Source of the DNA: Brassica napus
Lineage: Eukaryota; Streptophyta; Magnoliopsida; Brassicales; Brassicaceae
NCBI RefSeq assembly: GCF_020379485.1
Contig: NC_063448.1
Span: forward strand, 13,167,726-13,231,725
DNA length: 64,000 bases
Direction of reading: 5' to 3'
Part shown: positions 34,080-45,198 of the stretch, piece by piece
Layout of the letters: the number at the start of each line of letters is the position of its first letter
Numbering within the stretch: the first letter of the stretch is position 1
Made by a program: the position numbers and the translations under genes
The notes under the pieces: generated by a model
The model's input: only the letters and a program-made list of their open reading frames with translations
The model's database searches: none
Told to the model about the DNA's origin: nothing

Positions 34080-35109
34080 AAGAACAAAATGAATTAATAT
34101 ACTAATTTTAAACCAATAAATAGAAGTTCAGTCGCAATATATAAATTATGAGAATAAATATATTAATAGCAAATCAGTATTAAAACTGAAACGGTACTAT
34201 GCGGTAAATGCAAAGACAATATTTAAAAAAAAAAAATATATAATCAGTTACTAGAATCAAGCGACATTAACGTTTATCAATATTCTATCTAATAAATAGA
34301 AAACGTTAAAATGAGTCTAGCAATTATCAACCGGATTGAAACAAATTTACTAGTCAAACTAATCAAGCTCACTAACGTTAAAATCAATTGAATAGACAAA
34401 TCATATTTCCATATTTTAACGAGTAGCAGCATGTTAACAGATTCGATTATAAATTCAAATAAACCGTATACATCAATTCGACAAGAACGGTAAAAGAATT
34501 CTCTATTATTAATCAAACCATGATTCTAAACCGATGCAGTTTTAATTTAATTAAAGAACAAATTAATTTATATTTTATTTTTTTTTCTTTCCAAAAAACC
34601 TTAACCAAAATAAAAATTAAAGGTAAATAGGAAGAAAAAAAAATATTATATAATCCCGCAGACGACACTAAAAAGTTCGTGCAAGGAAAAATAATAATGA
34701 ATCTAACAAATCTGCTTAACCAATAAACATAAACAATATGAACTATTGAACAAGTCAACTAAACGATTACCAACCAAATCATTTTCTATAGATAAACTAT
34801 TATCTAATGAAAATTTGTTTGAAATAACAGCAGCAGACGTAATAAATCAATACGGCAACAGAACGAATCCATGAGCGAATTAACTAAAAATTAGAATCAC
34901 GAGCGGAGAACAATAAACGAATCAGATTCTGCAGAAAATAATATTAAGAATATAATATGCAAAACGCTCATGTCCTGCAAAACAGAATTGTTAAATCAAA
35001 GAGTATCCAAAGCGTTAAGCTTTCTCCACGGCACCGTTAAATGTAATTGCTTCACAATCAAATATTTCATTAGCGCAAGAAGGCAATATGAAATTTAAAG
35101 GATTAAGAC
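34080..35109 (-). other. Retrotransposon 5' leader
   Basis: AT-rich non-coding sequence between the 5' LTR and gag on the minus strand. It is unusually long for a copia leader (about 1 kb). It should contain the packaging signal, but no motif was identified. Confidence 0.6.
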
Positions 35110-36015
35110 TGTATGCACCAAATTTACTAGATAGGCATATTTGATATGTAAAGCAAAAAATTTACAAATAACATGAATAAAAAATACAACAAAATAATAC
35201 CGTAGTTTGAAAAGAACTAGGTTGAAGCAGAGTCGAGATTAGATCTCTTTCCTTAATCCTTTAAACGCCCGTAGTGTGCCGGTTTGATACGTTTAAGAAT
35301 CCCAGGATACAACTGCCTATATCTTCAGTCTCACAGCACTTGAGAACCAAAGCCTGTCGAACCTATTTCTATGTTATACTCTCAGACACAAAAAGAAAAA
35401 ATAGGAGAAAGTGGTTTTGTTTGTATTCGATGTCTCTAGAATGAGAAGAGCATGGCTTTATATAGCCTCATAAAATAACGTGCATCACAAAGCACTAAAT
35501 GGAGATTTTAATTTTGATTCTATCATGATTATGAAATCATGGGCTGTATTGATTCTCCATATGTTACAGCATTGAATCCAAAATCAAATTCATTATTGGT
35601 CAAAGACGTTAGTCAAAGACGAGAGACAAAGAGATCTTTTGCTTTATTATTTGTAAGATAATTAGCAATAGACTTTGGGCTAAGCAAATAAATCTCAGTC
35701 CAGCCCAAACATCTCTTTTCTTAACACACCAAATTGTTTACAAAGTTTTTTATAACTTTGTTATAACTTCTCCATTTTAAACACAAGAGGTTTCTTACCT
35801 CATAATTCTAATATAGATATTTTACAAATAATCTATTTTAGACTTTCATTTCTCATTCAAACGAACTTCGTTTTTGATATATGATTACACTATACCATAG
35901 TGCTCATAACAATGAATCCTACGATTCCACAATCCGGTCATTTCGACAATCAAATTGCTCGAAAAATTCACCGGAATATTGGCCATAGCCATTTGTCCAA
36001 AAAACAGTTCCAACA
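35110..36015 (-). repeat. 5' LTR of the retrotransposon
   Basis: 906-bp direct repeat of 30562-31467. It abuts the displaced leader and promoter of the small-protein gene at 36016. Confidence 0.95.
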
Positions 36016-36140
36016 CTTCGAAACTATAGAGATAAGATGTATCAGTGTGTTTGTGAATGTATATATGTGTATGTTGCTTTGCAGCTTTGTTGAAATTCCA
36101 GGATGTGGGTTTATAGAGAGAAGAAATGATTCCACAAATG
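36016..36140 (-). promoter_or_regulatory. Displaced leader and promoter of small-protein gene copy 1
   Basis: The sequence after the LTR (TTTGTGAATGTATATATGTG, GTTTATAGAGAGAAG) resembles the leaders of the two paralogues. On the minus strand it has a TATA-like CTCTATAAACCC near 36108-36118, in the place where the paralogues have TATATAAA (39330-39345 and 57570-57582). Without the retrotransposon it would sit just upstream of the ATG at 30553. Confidence 0.55.
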
Positions 36141-36249
36141 AGTACCCTACTAGTATTAGTATTAAATTATTAATCGAGAAGTAGACTTCTCCTTTTAGTC
36201 GCTCCCTTTATTAACAAATATAAATAAATTATTTCCCCTCAAGTGGCGT

Positions 36250-37890
36250 GTGTGTTCACACGCGTGTCCGCGACCCATTTGCTCTAAACATGAATTTTTA
36301 TCAACTTCTACATAAATGTTTTAAAATCTCTAATAAAATGAAAATCTAATTTTCATAAAATGTGGAAATTTATTAATGTATATACATCACCCCTGCCACT
36401 CTAAATAAAAAAAAAATCACTATTATAATTTGAAATTTCAATGGATCCTCACCATATCACTTTCTTATATCTTTCCAGCCAAGGCATCCGCGACACTGAT
36501 AATCTTTAATTAACGTAAATCAGATTTTACTTGAAAGGCACGAACTTAGGAACTATACGGGTTCACACTACCATTGATGCAATCAATATATTTGTAAGTT
36601 GATAGAGATGATGTATTTTATTTGTAAGTATATTTATATAGCCAAGGCATCACGACTCTTACTTGATCGACAGTATCTGAAGTTTGAGGACAAAAAGAAA
36701 AGTTAACTGTTTACTGAATAACAAGTAAGTTAGAAAATCAAATGTCGAGTTAATGTGACTAGGCATTGTCTCTTTAGTGGTCTCACCCTTTTTGGCATTT
36801 AACATCAAACCACCATGTTTTATTCCTTTCTACTACTCGAAGCCAGTTTTTTTCAACGACACGAATTCAAGACCTAGCTTTACAACAATATTTTCAAAAG
36901 ATTCTGACGTTGACTGTTGATTATTGACTATTGACTTTGACAGAAAATATGATTTGCAACATGTGTACTTATTAATTAAGTAAAATTTAATAGGACAGCA
37001 GATGAGTTGAGACCTTGTGGAAATTAAGTGTGTATGAACATAGCTATTAGCATATTCGTCGTTACCAGTCTTTATTGATCAGTGAATCTACATTGCCATC
37101 TTTGTATGGACCAATCATGTCTTTTTTTTTTTTTTTTTTTTGTCACTTAGACCAATCATGTCTAAAGTACAATATTATCTCCTTGATCCTAGGCTATTGC
37201 TATATACAGGTGTTTTCCCTTTTGCGTATATACTTTGCTTTTGCTATATCCTAGCTAGGAGTATATTGCTTTTCTTCCTGGCTTATTTTGATCAGTCCCA
37301 GGAACATTCCCACGAAAATTACAGAAGCCATCGCCCATTTTATTTTGTGTGTGTATAATAATATATATAGGTTTTCTATTGATAGTTTTTACATAAATGC
37401 AATTACATACTGTAAGTGTATATGTATGGTACCGTATGAGTGTGAGTGTGAAAGCTAACTTAGGATGTGATCCTTTTTCGAAAAAGGGCATTAGTAACTT
37501 TGGAAGATTCGCATTTGCACTATTGTGGAACAGCTGTAGAGTCAAATACCTGACTTTTTATATAAGGCCAAGACAATTACTTTCTTATGTAAAGACCGAA
37601 CGCGAATTGCACCCACTTCTTTTCTATAGATCTGAAAACGTCCATAAATTTCTTTTACTATCAATAGTAAGCGATGGGAATGACCTAAAATCATTCGTAC
37701 TTACTTTTGCTATCGTAACGTCGAAGTTATCATATAAAATTAAGTAGTTATAATGTTTTGGTAGAAACCGCTTATAATCTATAGATTGAGAATCCATTAC
37801 TAACTTTTACTAATTTTATATGATCTTACAGGATCACACATCTAAACAAACTAGATCAATGATATTTTGGTTCAACAGATAATATATAAT
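36250..37890. other. Gene-free sequence
   Basis: No gene recognised. A poly-T run lies at 37122-37141. A 116-codon ORF at 37397-37747 has no recognised similarity and AT-rich codons, so it is not called. Confidence 0.45.
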
Positions 37891-37899
37891 GTATACATA

Positions 37900-38222
37900 T
37901 GTGTTATACTTGATAACACTTACTCGTAAAGAAGGATTATAGCTTCTGGATTGGGCTGAGCCCACTAACCTTAATTAGGTTAATATACGTGTAGTATATA
38001 AAGTCATTATGTACTGTTAAGAAAGACATGATTATGAGCCGTAACCTAAACTAAGAGAATTGGAGACGAACCGTTCGTTGTCACGTTCCTGCGGCACTAG
38101 CATTCCGTATCGATCTAGTTTGTGTGCGTGTGGATACCGGTAGATGCACGACTTTTGGAGTGCTTGAAATCTCAACTTGGTTTATTCATCTTACCGCTGC
38201 GAATAACCAGGTATATTCAAAA
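37900..38222 (+). repeat. Possible solo LTR
   Basis: A stretch from TGTTATACTTGATAAC to AACCAGGTATATTCA contains a TATA-like GTAGTATATAAAGTC near 37993 and ends CA. This resembles a copia or TRIM LTR. No matching target duplication or second copy was seen. Confidence 0.25.
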
Positions 38223-38574
38223 CCCTAGGATCTAGATTTATTTCAGTATTGACATGAGATTCTTGGCAAAATGAATTCATAAGTAGATTTATAAATAGTT
38301 ATAAATCGGTATGAATTTTAACAGTGAGGACCAAATATCTAGCATTAGAGATAAGTTTCGGTTCAAACCTGGTTTGGTTTACTAAGCGTTCTGGTTCATT
38401 TGTGGCAGTAAACTTTGGTTTAGGATCTTTACATTTAAGTTCTTCTTATTGTAAGTTTCTATTATGTTTCAGGTGGAATGTATACTCAACATTCTCCAAA
38501 AAAATACGTTAAAACCTAATCAAATGTACCCCTGTCTAAACTTTTACGAATCTTGATTATCCAGATAGCACGAA

Positions 38575-38817
38575 TGCCTTGTTGAATTACAAACCATCAA
38601 TAATCAATGTGATTGTAACTAAATGATAGTTAAAGGAAACACTTTTTTGAAGACTAAAGGAGACAAGTGTTTTAAGGCTAATACCACAACTTAATCGGTT
38701 TATTTACAAAGTGTTGAATTACAAACCATCAATAAACACTTTTTTTTTTTTGAAGACTAAAGGAAACAAGTGTTTTAAGGCTAATACCACAACTTAATCG
38801 GTTTATTTACAAAGAGG
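38575..38817. repeat. Tandem duplication of about 105-130 bp downstream of small-protein copy 2
   Basis: The block GTTGAATTACAAACCATCAA ... GGTTTATTTACAAAG is present twice (from about 38581 and from about 38713). The units differ in the length of a T-run (CACTTTTTT versus CAC plus 11 T) and in a short middle segment. Confidence 0.8.
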
Positions 38818-38948
38818 ACATCATAATCATCGCCGTATGCCACCCCATCCGGAAACTGAACAATAGAAACATTTAATTTAAAACAGAAAAAAAAAGAGAA
38901 ACAGAGCTTACATGGTGAGAACACCAACATATTACATCTACATATATA

Positions 38949-39227
38949 TCAAACCCACAAAATATCATGGCGGCGCAAATACCCTAAACCCCAAGAATAG
39001 GACGGGTCAAGGATGAGTTGGGTACACGCGCCCTCCGTTGCCCTTCCCCTGCCGTTGCCATTTGAGTGATCAGAGGTCCGACTACTACCGGAGGGAGAAA
39101 AGGCAGAGATAATGGCTTCGACGGCCATAGTCTTCACCAGCTTCCTCTTAACGGGAATCACACTCGCTGCTTCTTTCTTCACCTTACGCTCCGCCGTAGA
39201 ACTAGAACTTTCTCCTTTGGAACTCAT
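38949..39227 (-). CDS. Small basic protein, copy 2, with a shifted C-terminus (92 aa)
   Basis: Starts at ATG 39227 (MSSKGESSSSTAERKVKKEA) and shares VIPVKRKLVKTMAVEAIISA with copy 3. After about residue 55 the frame departs from its relatives: it reads ATEGACTQLIL, while an alternative frame still encodes the conserved tail GGRVYPTHP followed by TGA (near 39035-39009). A small insertion or deletion near 39045-39055 would therefore have replaced the family tail by an unrelated extension to residue 92. A TATA-like sequence CCTATATAAATCA lies upstream on the minus strand near 39333-39345. The 3' flank (CCGGAAACTGAACA) is also shared with copy 3. Function unknown. Confidence 0.65.
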   Translation of the reverse strand: MSSKGESSSSTAERKVKKEAASVIPVKRKLVKTMAVEAIISAFSPSGSSRTSDHSNGNGRGRATEGACTQLILDPSYSWGLGYLRRHDILWV

Positions 39228-39359
39228 CTTTTATTAGCCTATTTATTTGTATCTATGTGTATACACGTATGTTTTGTGCTTGTGTTTGTTTGTTGCTTTT
39301 GTAATTGAGAAGCCATGCAAAATGTGGGCTGATTTATATAGGCAGAGGAGATGCCTTTA

Positions 39360-40200
39360 AGTGAGAACTGTTACCTTCTGCTCTAAGTTGGTCCATGTCG
39401 TGCCAGCCAACCATTTGCTGTAAAGAAGAAATTTAAGTTAACACCTTCTACTTTGATATATTCCCAATGGAATAACAAAAACCAAACGAAACTTACCTTA
39501 AATTTCGTGAACATTTGAATATTTCTGGAGTATACGTGGATGCGTGGATACATATAAAGCTAAAAAAGAAATAGATTAACATTAACAATTGAATTATAAT
39601 AAGGAATTTCCATGCAAAATTAACATTAGCAGATGAGGACAGCAACTTGGGAACCAAGCAACTGGGAAAACGACGTTCGACACATGTTATTTAGTGAGGA
39701 GCTCATTTCTATTCACGACTCTTGTCTAAAGAACAATATATAAAGACTCGAACCGGTAGCCATTAAACGAATATAATGAATATGAAAAAAATGAATGAAA
39801 AGTAATAAAATAAGAGGAAAATTTATCATTCTCCTAATTTGATAAGGAATAATTGTAGTCTATTATTCTTTAAATTTTAAAGAATGTTAAAGAACCATAG
39901 GAAACAAATGTTCCTTGTAAATGATGTAAATTGTAAGGAATGATAAGGAATTCACTATTTTCACTCATTCTCTTGGTCACCATTTAGACTTGAACGAATA
40001 TACATAAAGTCATAGATAATATTCTATTCATATTGAATAATAAATGATGTTTCAGTATTATATTTCTGTTTAAAAATGATCTCTATATTATCTTTCAAAT
40101 ACATCAAAATTTAAGAAAAAGTTAAATGGTTTGTATATTATCTTTATATTTTACTCTTATTATTATGTTATTTTATTTTACTCATATTATTATGTTTATA
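39360..40200. other. Gene-free sequence
   Basis: AT-rich, with no gene. Short inverted AAGGAAT/ATTCCTT-type stretches near 39825-39960 may be a decayed MITE, which was not resolved. Confidence 0.4.
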
Positions 40201-40209
40201 CATCATGTT

Positions 40210-41290
40210 ATTTTGGCAAGGGAAGATCTTTGTTACCCTAAAGAAGAAGGAGGTCTTGGCATACGACAGCTCTGTAACTCGTCTACGTGTTTGCTATGAG
40301 TCTAGTTTGGAGGATTTTTTTCGCATATAAGTTCTCTGTGGATCTTTTTGATTCAACAATATTTGCTAAGACAAAATTATTTTTGGGATGTAAAGGAAGA
40401 TGGTAAGGGATCTTGGATATGGAGAAAGTTCTTGAAATTGAGACTTCTAGTGTATTAGTTCATTCGGTTTGAGGTAAATGGCGGCCATGATGCTTTTTCT
40501 GATTTGATAATTGGCTACAAATGAGGAAGCTTATCAACATCACTGGTGCTGTTGGCACATGTTATCTTGCAGTTGCACATATCGTGCGGGTAAGAGATGC
40601 AGTTTTTCACTCTAACTGGAACATAAGGGGTGCTACTTTCATGCTTTTTACGATCACATTCAGAGTGAACAGGTCCCTCACGACATTTTTGGCACCGATA
40701 TTTTGCTCTGGAAGAATTATGATGATACCTATAAATCTTGTTTTTCATCGGCCAGGACTTGGGATCAAATCATGGCGAGAAAGGCCATTGTTTTCTCGGA
40801 GTTAGAGTGTATAGTTTTCTTAAGGAAGACCACGTTTCTCATTTATAATGTGGTTGGTAGTAAAAAATAGATTGTCAAAAAGTGATAGAATGAGAGTTTG
40901 GAGTATTTGTCAGGGTTGTGTCTTATGTGGAGAGAGAGATGAGACACGGGACCATGTTTTCTTCGCTTTTCCTTACACCTTTATATTCTGGGACAAGCTT
41001 GCGAATCGATGGAGTGGAGATAGGACTTATATAGACTGGATGGCTACGCTGCAGTTTGTAAGTGGTAATACTCTCCGAAGTATGGACAAGACACAAGATT
41101 CTAATAAAAATGGTGTTTCAGAACTGCATCTACATTTTATAGAAGGAGAGAAATTAGAGGAGGCATCAAACTGGTTTTCGGACAGTGAATCATGTGGTTT
41201 GGATCATTGATAAGGTGATGCACAACATGATTAGTTCTCTTCGATATAAGGCTGACCACAAGTTTGCAGGCTTGTGTCGCGTGTTTGAAG
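40210..41290 (+). pseudogene. LINE retrotransposon 3' fragment with reverse-transcriptase zinc-binding domain
   Basis: Reading across frames: LCYPKEEGGLGIRQLCNSS, FWDVKEDGKGSWIWRKFLKL, WLVVKNRLSKSDRMRVWSIC, QGCVLCGERDETRDHVFFAF and MHNMISSLRYKADHKFAGLC. This is the C-terminal part of a plant non-LTR retrotransposon ORF2 (zf-RVT domain with the Cys/His set CxxC...H...C), downstream of the reverse transcriptase core. Stops and shifts break it, and the 5' part is missing, as is usual for 5'-truncated LINE copies. Confidence 0.85.
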
Positions 41291-41299
41291 TATCAGCTT

Positions 41300-42562
41300 C
41301 ACATAGGAGATTAAAATCATTCTTTTACAACATTGTATATTTTCTTCTTTAGTTTCTTTTAGTCTTATGCAAATACCTATATTTTCTTTATAAATACGAC
41401 TATTGAAGACTAGATTTGTGATTATAACTTTAGAGTCATCCTAGGGAATTTTGAGTGATGCATTTATAAAATAATCATCCTTTCTATTATATTAATCGAT
41501 CATTTCAATTAATAATATTTTGCTCACCTCACCATTTCCTTTATCAAACGAATAATTCAACATTAATCAAACATAATATATTTTAAATCCTTATAATATT
41601 AAAGAATTGTCTTACAATCATAATGTTTCTGCTTTTTAGCTTTTAATGTCCAAAGAGGATCAAGAGATGTGATCTTGTTGAAAAATAGTGTAGAGACATA
41701 TCCTCTCTTTTTGTGTATTTGTTCATTTATTTTCCACATCTTTGTGGTTCTGTACTTTCTGTCTATTATTAAAATAAATGCGTTCAGACCACAACATCTA
41801 TACTTGGTCGCTAGGAACCACACAAAGATCAGCCATGGGCCCATTTCATTTCCTAAATTTTACCTTTATATGATCTAAAGATTTTGTGGTCAGACATTTG
41901 TGAGGAAAAACGAACGAAACGTGACGAAATTACAGAACAACACACAATTATTAGATACAAATACAACCATGATTAATAGCGACTGTGAACTAGGATATTA
42001 ACATTACCATGAAACAGCTGTAGAGTACTAGTTGGACGTGGACGTTATTACAGTAATGATGTCATAATCCAATAAACTATTAGTTCTTTTTCCCATATAA
42101 ATCATGACAGTATAATAAAACGGATGAAGCAAAGATAATTTCCCTGTATAAATTTACAAATTTATATTATAAAGACCATTAATCAACGGAATATTTAGAC
42201 CATTAATCAACGGAATATTTAGCTGTATTTAACTAGACTTCGAGGATAAATTAATGAACTGACAAAGGGACACGGTTCAATTGAACCTCTTTGCCAAGAC
42301 AAAGACAATGTAATTCAGTTCATGTAATTCAGTTCAGAAAAAAAAGAGTCAAAGACAATGTAAAGTGATTTACAATTAAGATGACACAACGTACATGAAC
42401 ATGAGGCTATTTCCAAATTATCTATCCCACTTATTTAAATTTAATAGAAATATTTGTTTATTTGTCACCTTCGGAATTTATCGCAGGGTGAATTTGGAAA
42501 ATAGCTAAGTTTTGGAAGATAGTTAAGTGCAGGTTACTGATTTTTTGACATAATTAAATAAC
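41300..42562. other. Gene-free sequence
   Basis: No gene was recognised. A short direct repeat of GACCATTAATCAACGGAATA at 42171-42213 and a repeat of ATGTAATTCAGTTCA near 42308-42335 are visible. Confidence 0.45.
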
Positions 42563-42565
42563 TAA

Positions 42566-42689
42566 GAGTATGATTAATCCGGAGTTCTTAGGATGAGATT
42601 CTTAGCATGATTCTTAGTTAAAAGTTAAGAAACAGTTTCTTAACTTCCGCTAAGAACCCCACTCTAAGAAACTCGAGGTAATCATGGTC
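42566..42689. mobile_element. Harbinger-type MITE, 124 bp, TSD TAA
   Basis: Starts GAGTATGATTAATCCGGAGT and ends ACTCGAGGTAATCATGGTC, which are imperfect inverted copies, with TAA on both sides (42563-42565 and 42690-42692). Its ends match the Harbinger right end at 7446 and the MITE at 56.6 kb, so all probably used the same transposase. Confidence 0.85.
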
Positions 42690-43079
42690 TAACAATTGTG
42701 TCTCTTTTGATCCGGTTTTAATCTTTTCTCATACAAGTAGCAGGTGAAAGGGAAGAAGGTGAGATGACGTAAATAAAGAAAAATATGGCTAGTATTATAG
42801 CAAATAATATATGGTCAGGAGTGGAGAAAAAAGAGATATCCACGTTACATATTTATTGACCATATATGTATGTACTGAATGTTATATTTCATATCACACG
42901 AAGTAGTATAGAAGGATTAAAACCACATCCATAATCCTTAAATAATAAACACTATCACAACTCCTAAATACCGAATCATAAATCTTAATCCAAATATAAA
43001 CTATAATTAGGTGACTGAATAACAGTAAAATGAATAGATAAAATATAAGACTTTTCAATAAAGAATGCATTCCATATTA

Positions 43080-43867
43080 ACCCAATACACAACTTTTAAA
43101 TACTAAACCCACACCGAACTTTAAAATACTAAACCCAAATATAAACCTTAATTATCAACCCTAAATCTAATTATCAAAATATGAAAATAGTATAATGTTA
43201 AACTAAATCCATGCCTAACTTTTAAATAGAATAGTGCTCTAACCCAACACACAACTTCTAAATCCTAATTACAGACCTAACTTTTGAATACTAAACCCTA
43301 AACTGCTATCACTAAACCCAAACCTCAACTTCTATTTTTCAAATACTAAACCCTAAACCCAAATATAGATCCTAGAACCCAAATAGAATGAAACAAAATA
43401 CATAGTATAGTACATATTGCTGAACAAAATAGAACACTCTTTATTAATCGTCAAATAGAACGATAATGATAGGGTCACTAAACTCAAACCTCAACCCTAC
43501 CTTCTAAATACTAAACCCTAAATCTTAATCATTAAACCTTAAATCCAAGTATAAACTCTAAACCCAAATAGAATGGAACAAAAAACCATATTTCTCAAAT
43601 GTTGATATGGCTATGCCATGGAAGGTGGTAATGTTTGCTTCAATGTCAATCTCAATCGTACATAAACTAAACCCAATCAACTAATCATTAAACCCAATCA
43701 ACTAATCACTAATCAATAAATAAAATAGTACAAACTGATGAAATTATGAAATGTTTATGATTGCATGTAAGAAGTTAGTGTTGATCCCAACCCCAGCTAT
43801 CAACTACTAAATACTAAACTCTAAACTCTAAATTCTAATTACTAAACCCTAAACCTAAATAAATAGA
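43080..43867. repeat. Degenerate telomere-like (AAACCCTA) repeat tract
   Basis: Many loosely spaced ACTAAACCCTAAACC units mixed with AAACCCAAATAGAATG blocks. The same blocks continue right of the Mutator element (52462-52600), so the element inserted into this tract. Plant telomere repeat is TTTAGGG; here it is interrupted and decayed, an interstitial repeat rather than a telomere. Confidence 0.7.
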
Positions 43868-44035
43868 TTAAGCTAAGGGAAAATTGCCAAATATGACTCA
43901 CAACTTGATTTCAAATGCAAAAGTAAACCCAAACTTGAATCAAATGAAAAAGTAACCTAAAAGGCTATTGAAATTACAACCAGCCCCTTGTGAACAAACA
44001 AAAAAACCGATTTTTTTTACGTTTCTAACCCCCGT

Positions 44036-44510
44036 AAGTCGTCTGTCCAGACGACTTACTGGAAAGTCGTCTGGACTAGTTCTACTTAGAAATAATTTAA
44101 ATTTTTTGTAAAAAATATTTTGATAAGTGAAAAATTGAAATCATGTAATTAACATATGTTTTAAGAGATATAAATTAAGATATAACAAAAGTTAATTGTT
44201 TTCAACATAGATAAGTGAAAGTAGTGAGTCATAATATTCTTTGGTTTAGGTTTTGCCAACATATGTTGTATATTGTATGTGTTCTTAGGGTTAGATTTTG
44301 GAATGCATAAATGCTTTTTTGAAAACTTTAAAATTTACCTAAGTATGTTTATTTATGTGTATAGTAAACACTATTTAAGTATAACTACGGCTTTATAACG
44401 TGGTTAGCTAGTCAATTTAGTTTATGAGTTAAATTTAGGGTCTGAGACGACTTACTAGTAAGTCGTCTGATGTACAGTATTCAACAGACGACTTACTAGT
44501 AAGTCGTCCA
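44036..44510. repeat. Short palindromes (AAGTCGTC family), left cluster
   Basis: GACGACTTACTAGTAAGTCG-type perfect palindromes occur at about 44452-44470 and 44485-44507, and a looser one (GTCGTCTGTCCAGACGAC) at 44039-44056. The same half-site is scattered through the rest of the element. Confidence 0.9.
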
Positions 44511-45019
44511 AACCGGACCGAACCGTTAATTTTTCAATGTACTTTTAAACCTAACCGGATTATTTACCGGACATATATAAGGTGTTTTTTTTATTCACTG
44601 TTTCGCGAAATTCAGAAAACCCTAACGTTGTTTCTCTCAAAGGCGATTTCGAAGGAGATTTCCGTCGATTCTCTCTAATCCATCGTTCTCACCGCCGGTT
44701 ATCTCTCTGCCGTTATCACCGTCTTTCTCACCACCGTTCTCACTACCGCTTCCTCTATATAAGATCTGAGAGGAAACCCTAGCGCGCATTCTCTCAGAGG
44801 CGTCTCATTGAACTCCGCCGCCGGTAAGTTATATATCTTACTGTCGAGTGATTGATTGAGGAAAAGATGAACATAAAACGTTGTCTCTATCAATTTATAC
44901 ACTCGTTCTTTTTTCACGTCTATTTTTGCTGATATATAACCGCTATGTCGAAGGCGACTATATCTTCTCCGAATTTTCAGGTCTGCTTTAAAATGTTCTA
45001 CTGGAAGTCTTGCTTTAAA

Positions 45020-45150
45020 ATGTTCTACTGAAAGTCTTGGAAGACTTATAATTAAGTCGTCTACAAAGTCTTCCAGCTGGAAGACTTTCCAGACGACTTA
45101 ATTATAAGTCTTTCAGCTGGAAAACTTGCCAGACGATTTAATTATAAGTC
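45020..45150. repeat. AAGTCGTC-type palindrome cluster before the ULP gene
   Basis: Interleaved GAAGACTT, GACGACTTAATTATAAGTC and CCAGCTGGAAGACTT motifs form several potential hairpins immediately upstream of the ULP start codon. Confidence 0.8.
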
Positions 45151-45198
45151 TTTGATTGTTTTGAGATGGTTGTCTTTGATTGTTTTGCATGCAAAAAA

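Larger units (their letters stand above)
30562..36015 (-). mobile_element. Copia-type LTR retrotransposon with gag-protease only
   Basis: Two LTRs of 906 bp (30562-31467 and 35110-36015) look identical by eye. Read on the minus strand they start TGTTGGAACTG and end GCATACA. The 3' LTR is preceded by a purine-rich CATGTGGGGGAT (polypurine tract). Flanks are GTTCG and CTTCG, a 5-bp duplication with one mismatch. The 3.6-kb interior holds one ORF (gag plus protease) and no integrase, reverse transcriptase or RNase H. It is therefore non-autonomous, and the insertion is very recent. The sequence after the 5' LTR does not match the usual initiator-Met primer site, so the primer is unknown. Confidence 0.9.

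Noticed and set aside
37397..37747. 116-codon plus-strand ORF as a gene
   Set aside because: No recognisable motif, AT-rich codons and no conserved neighbours; a chance ORF is the simpler view.
40515..40748. Minus-strand 77-codon ORF with Cys pairs as a zinc-finger protein
   Set aside because: It is antisense to the LINE fragment, whose plus-strand similarity continues across it.
43080..43867. A true telomere or chromosome end
   Set aside because: The AAACCCTA units are sparse, degenerate and interrupted, and genes and transposons continue on both sides.
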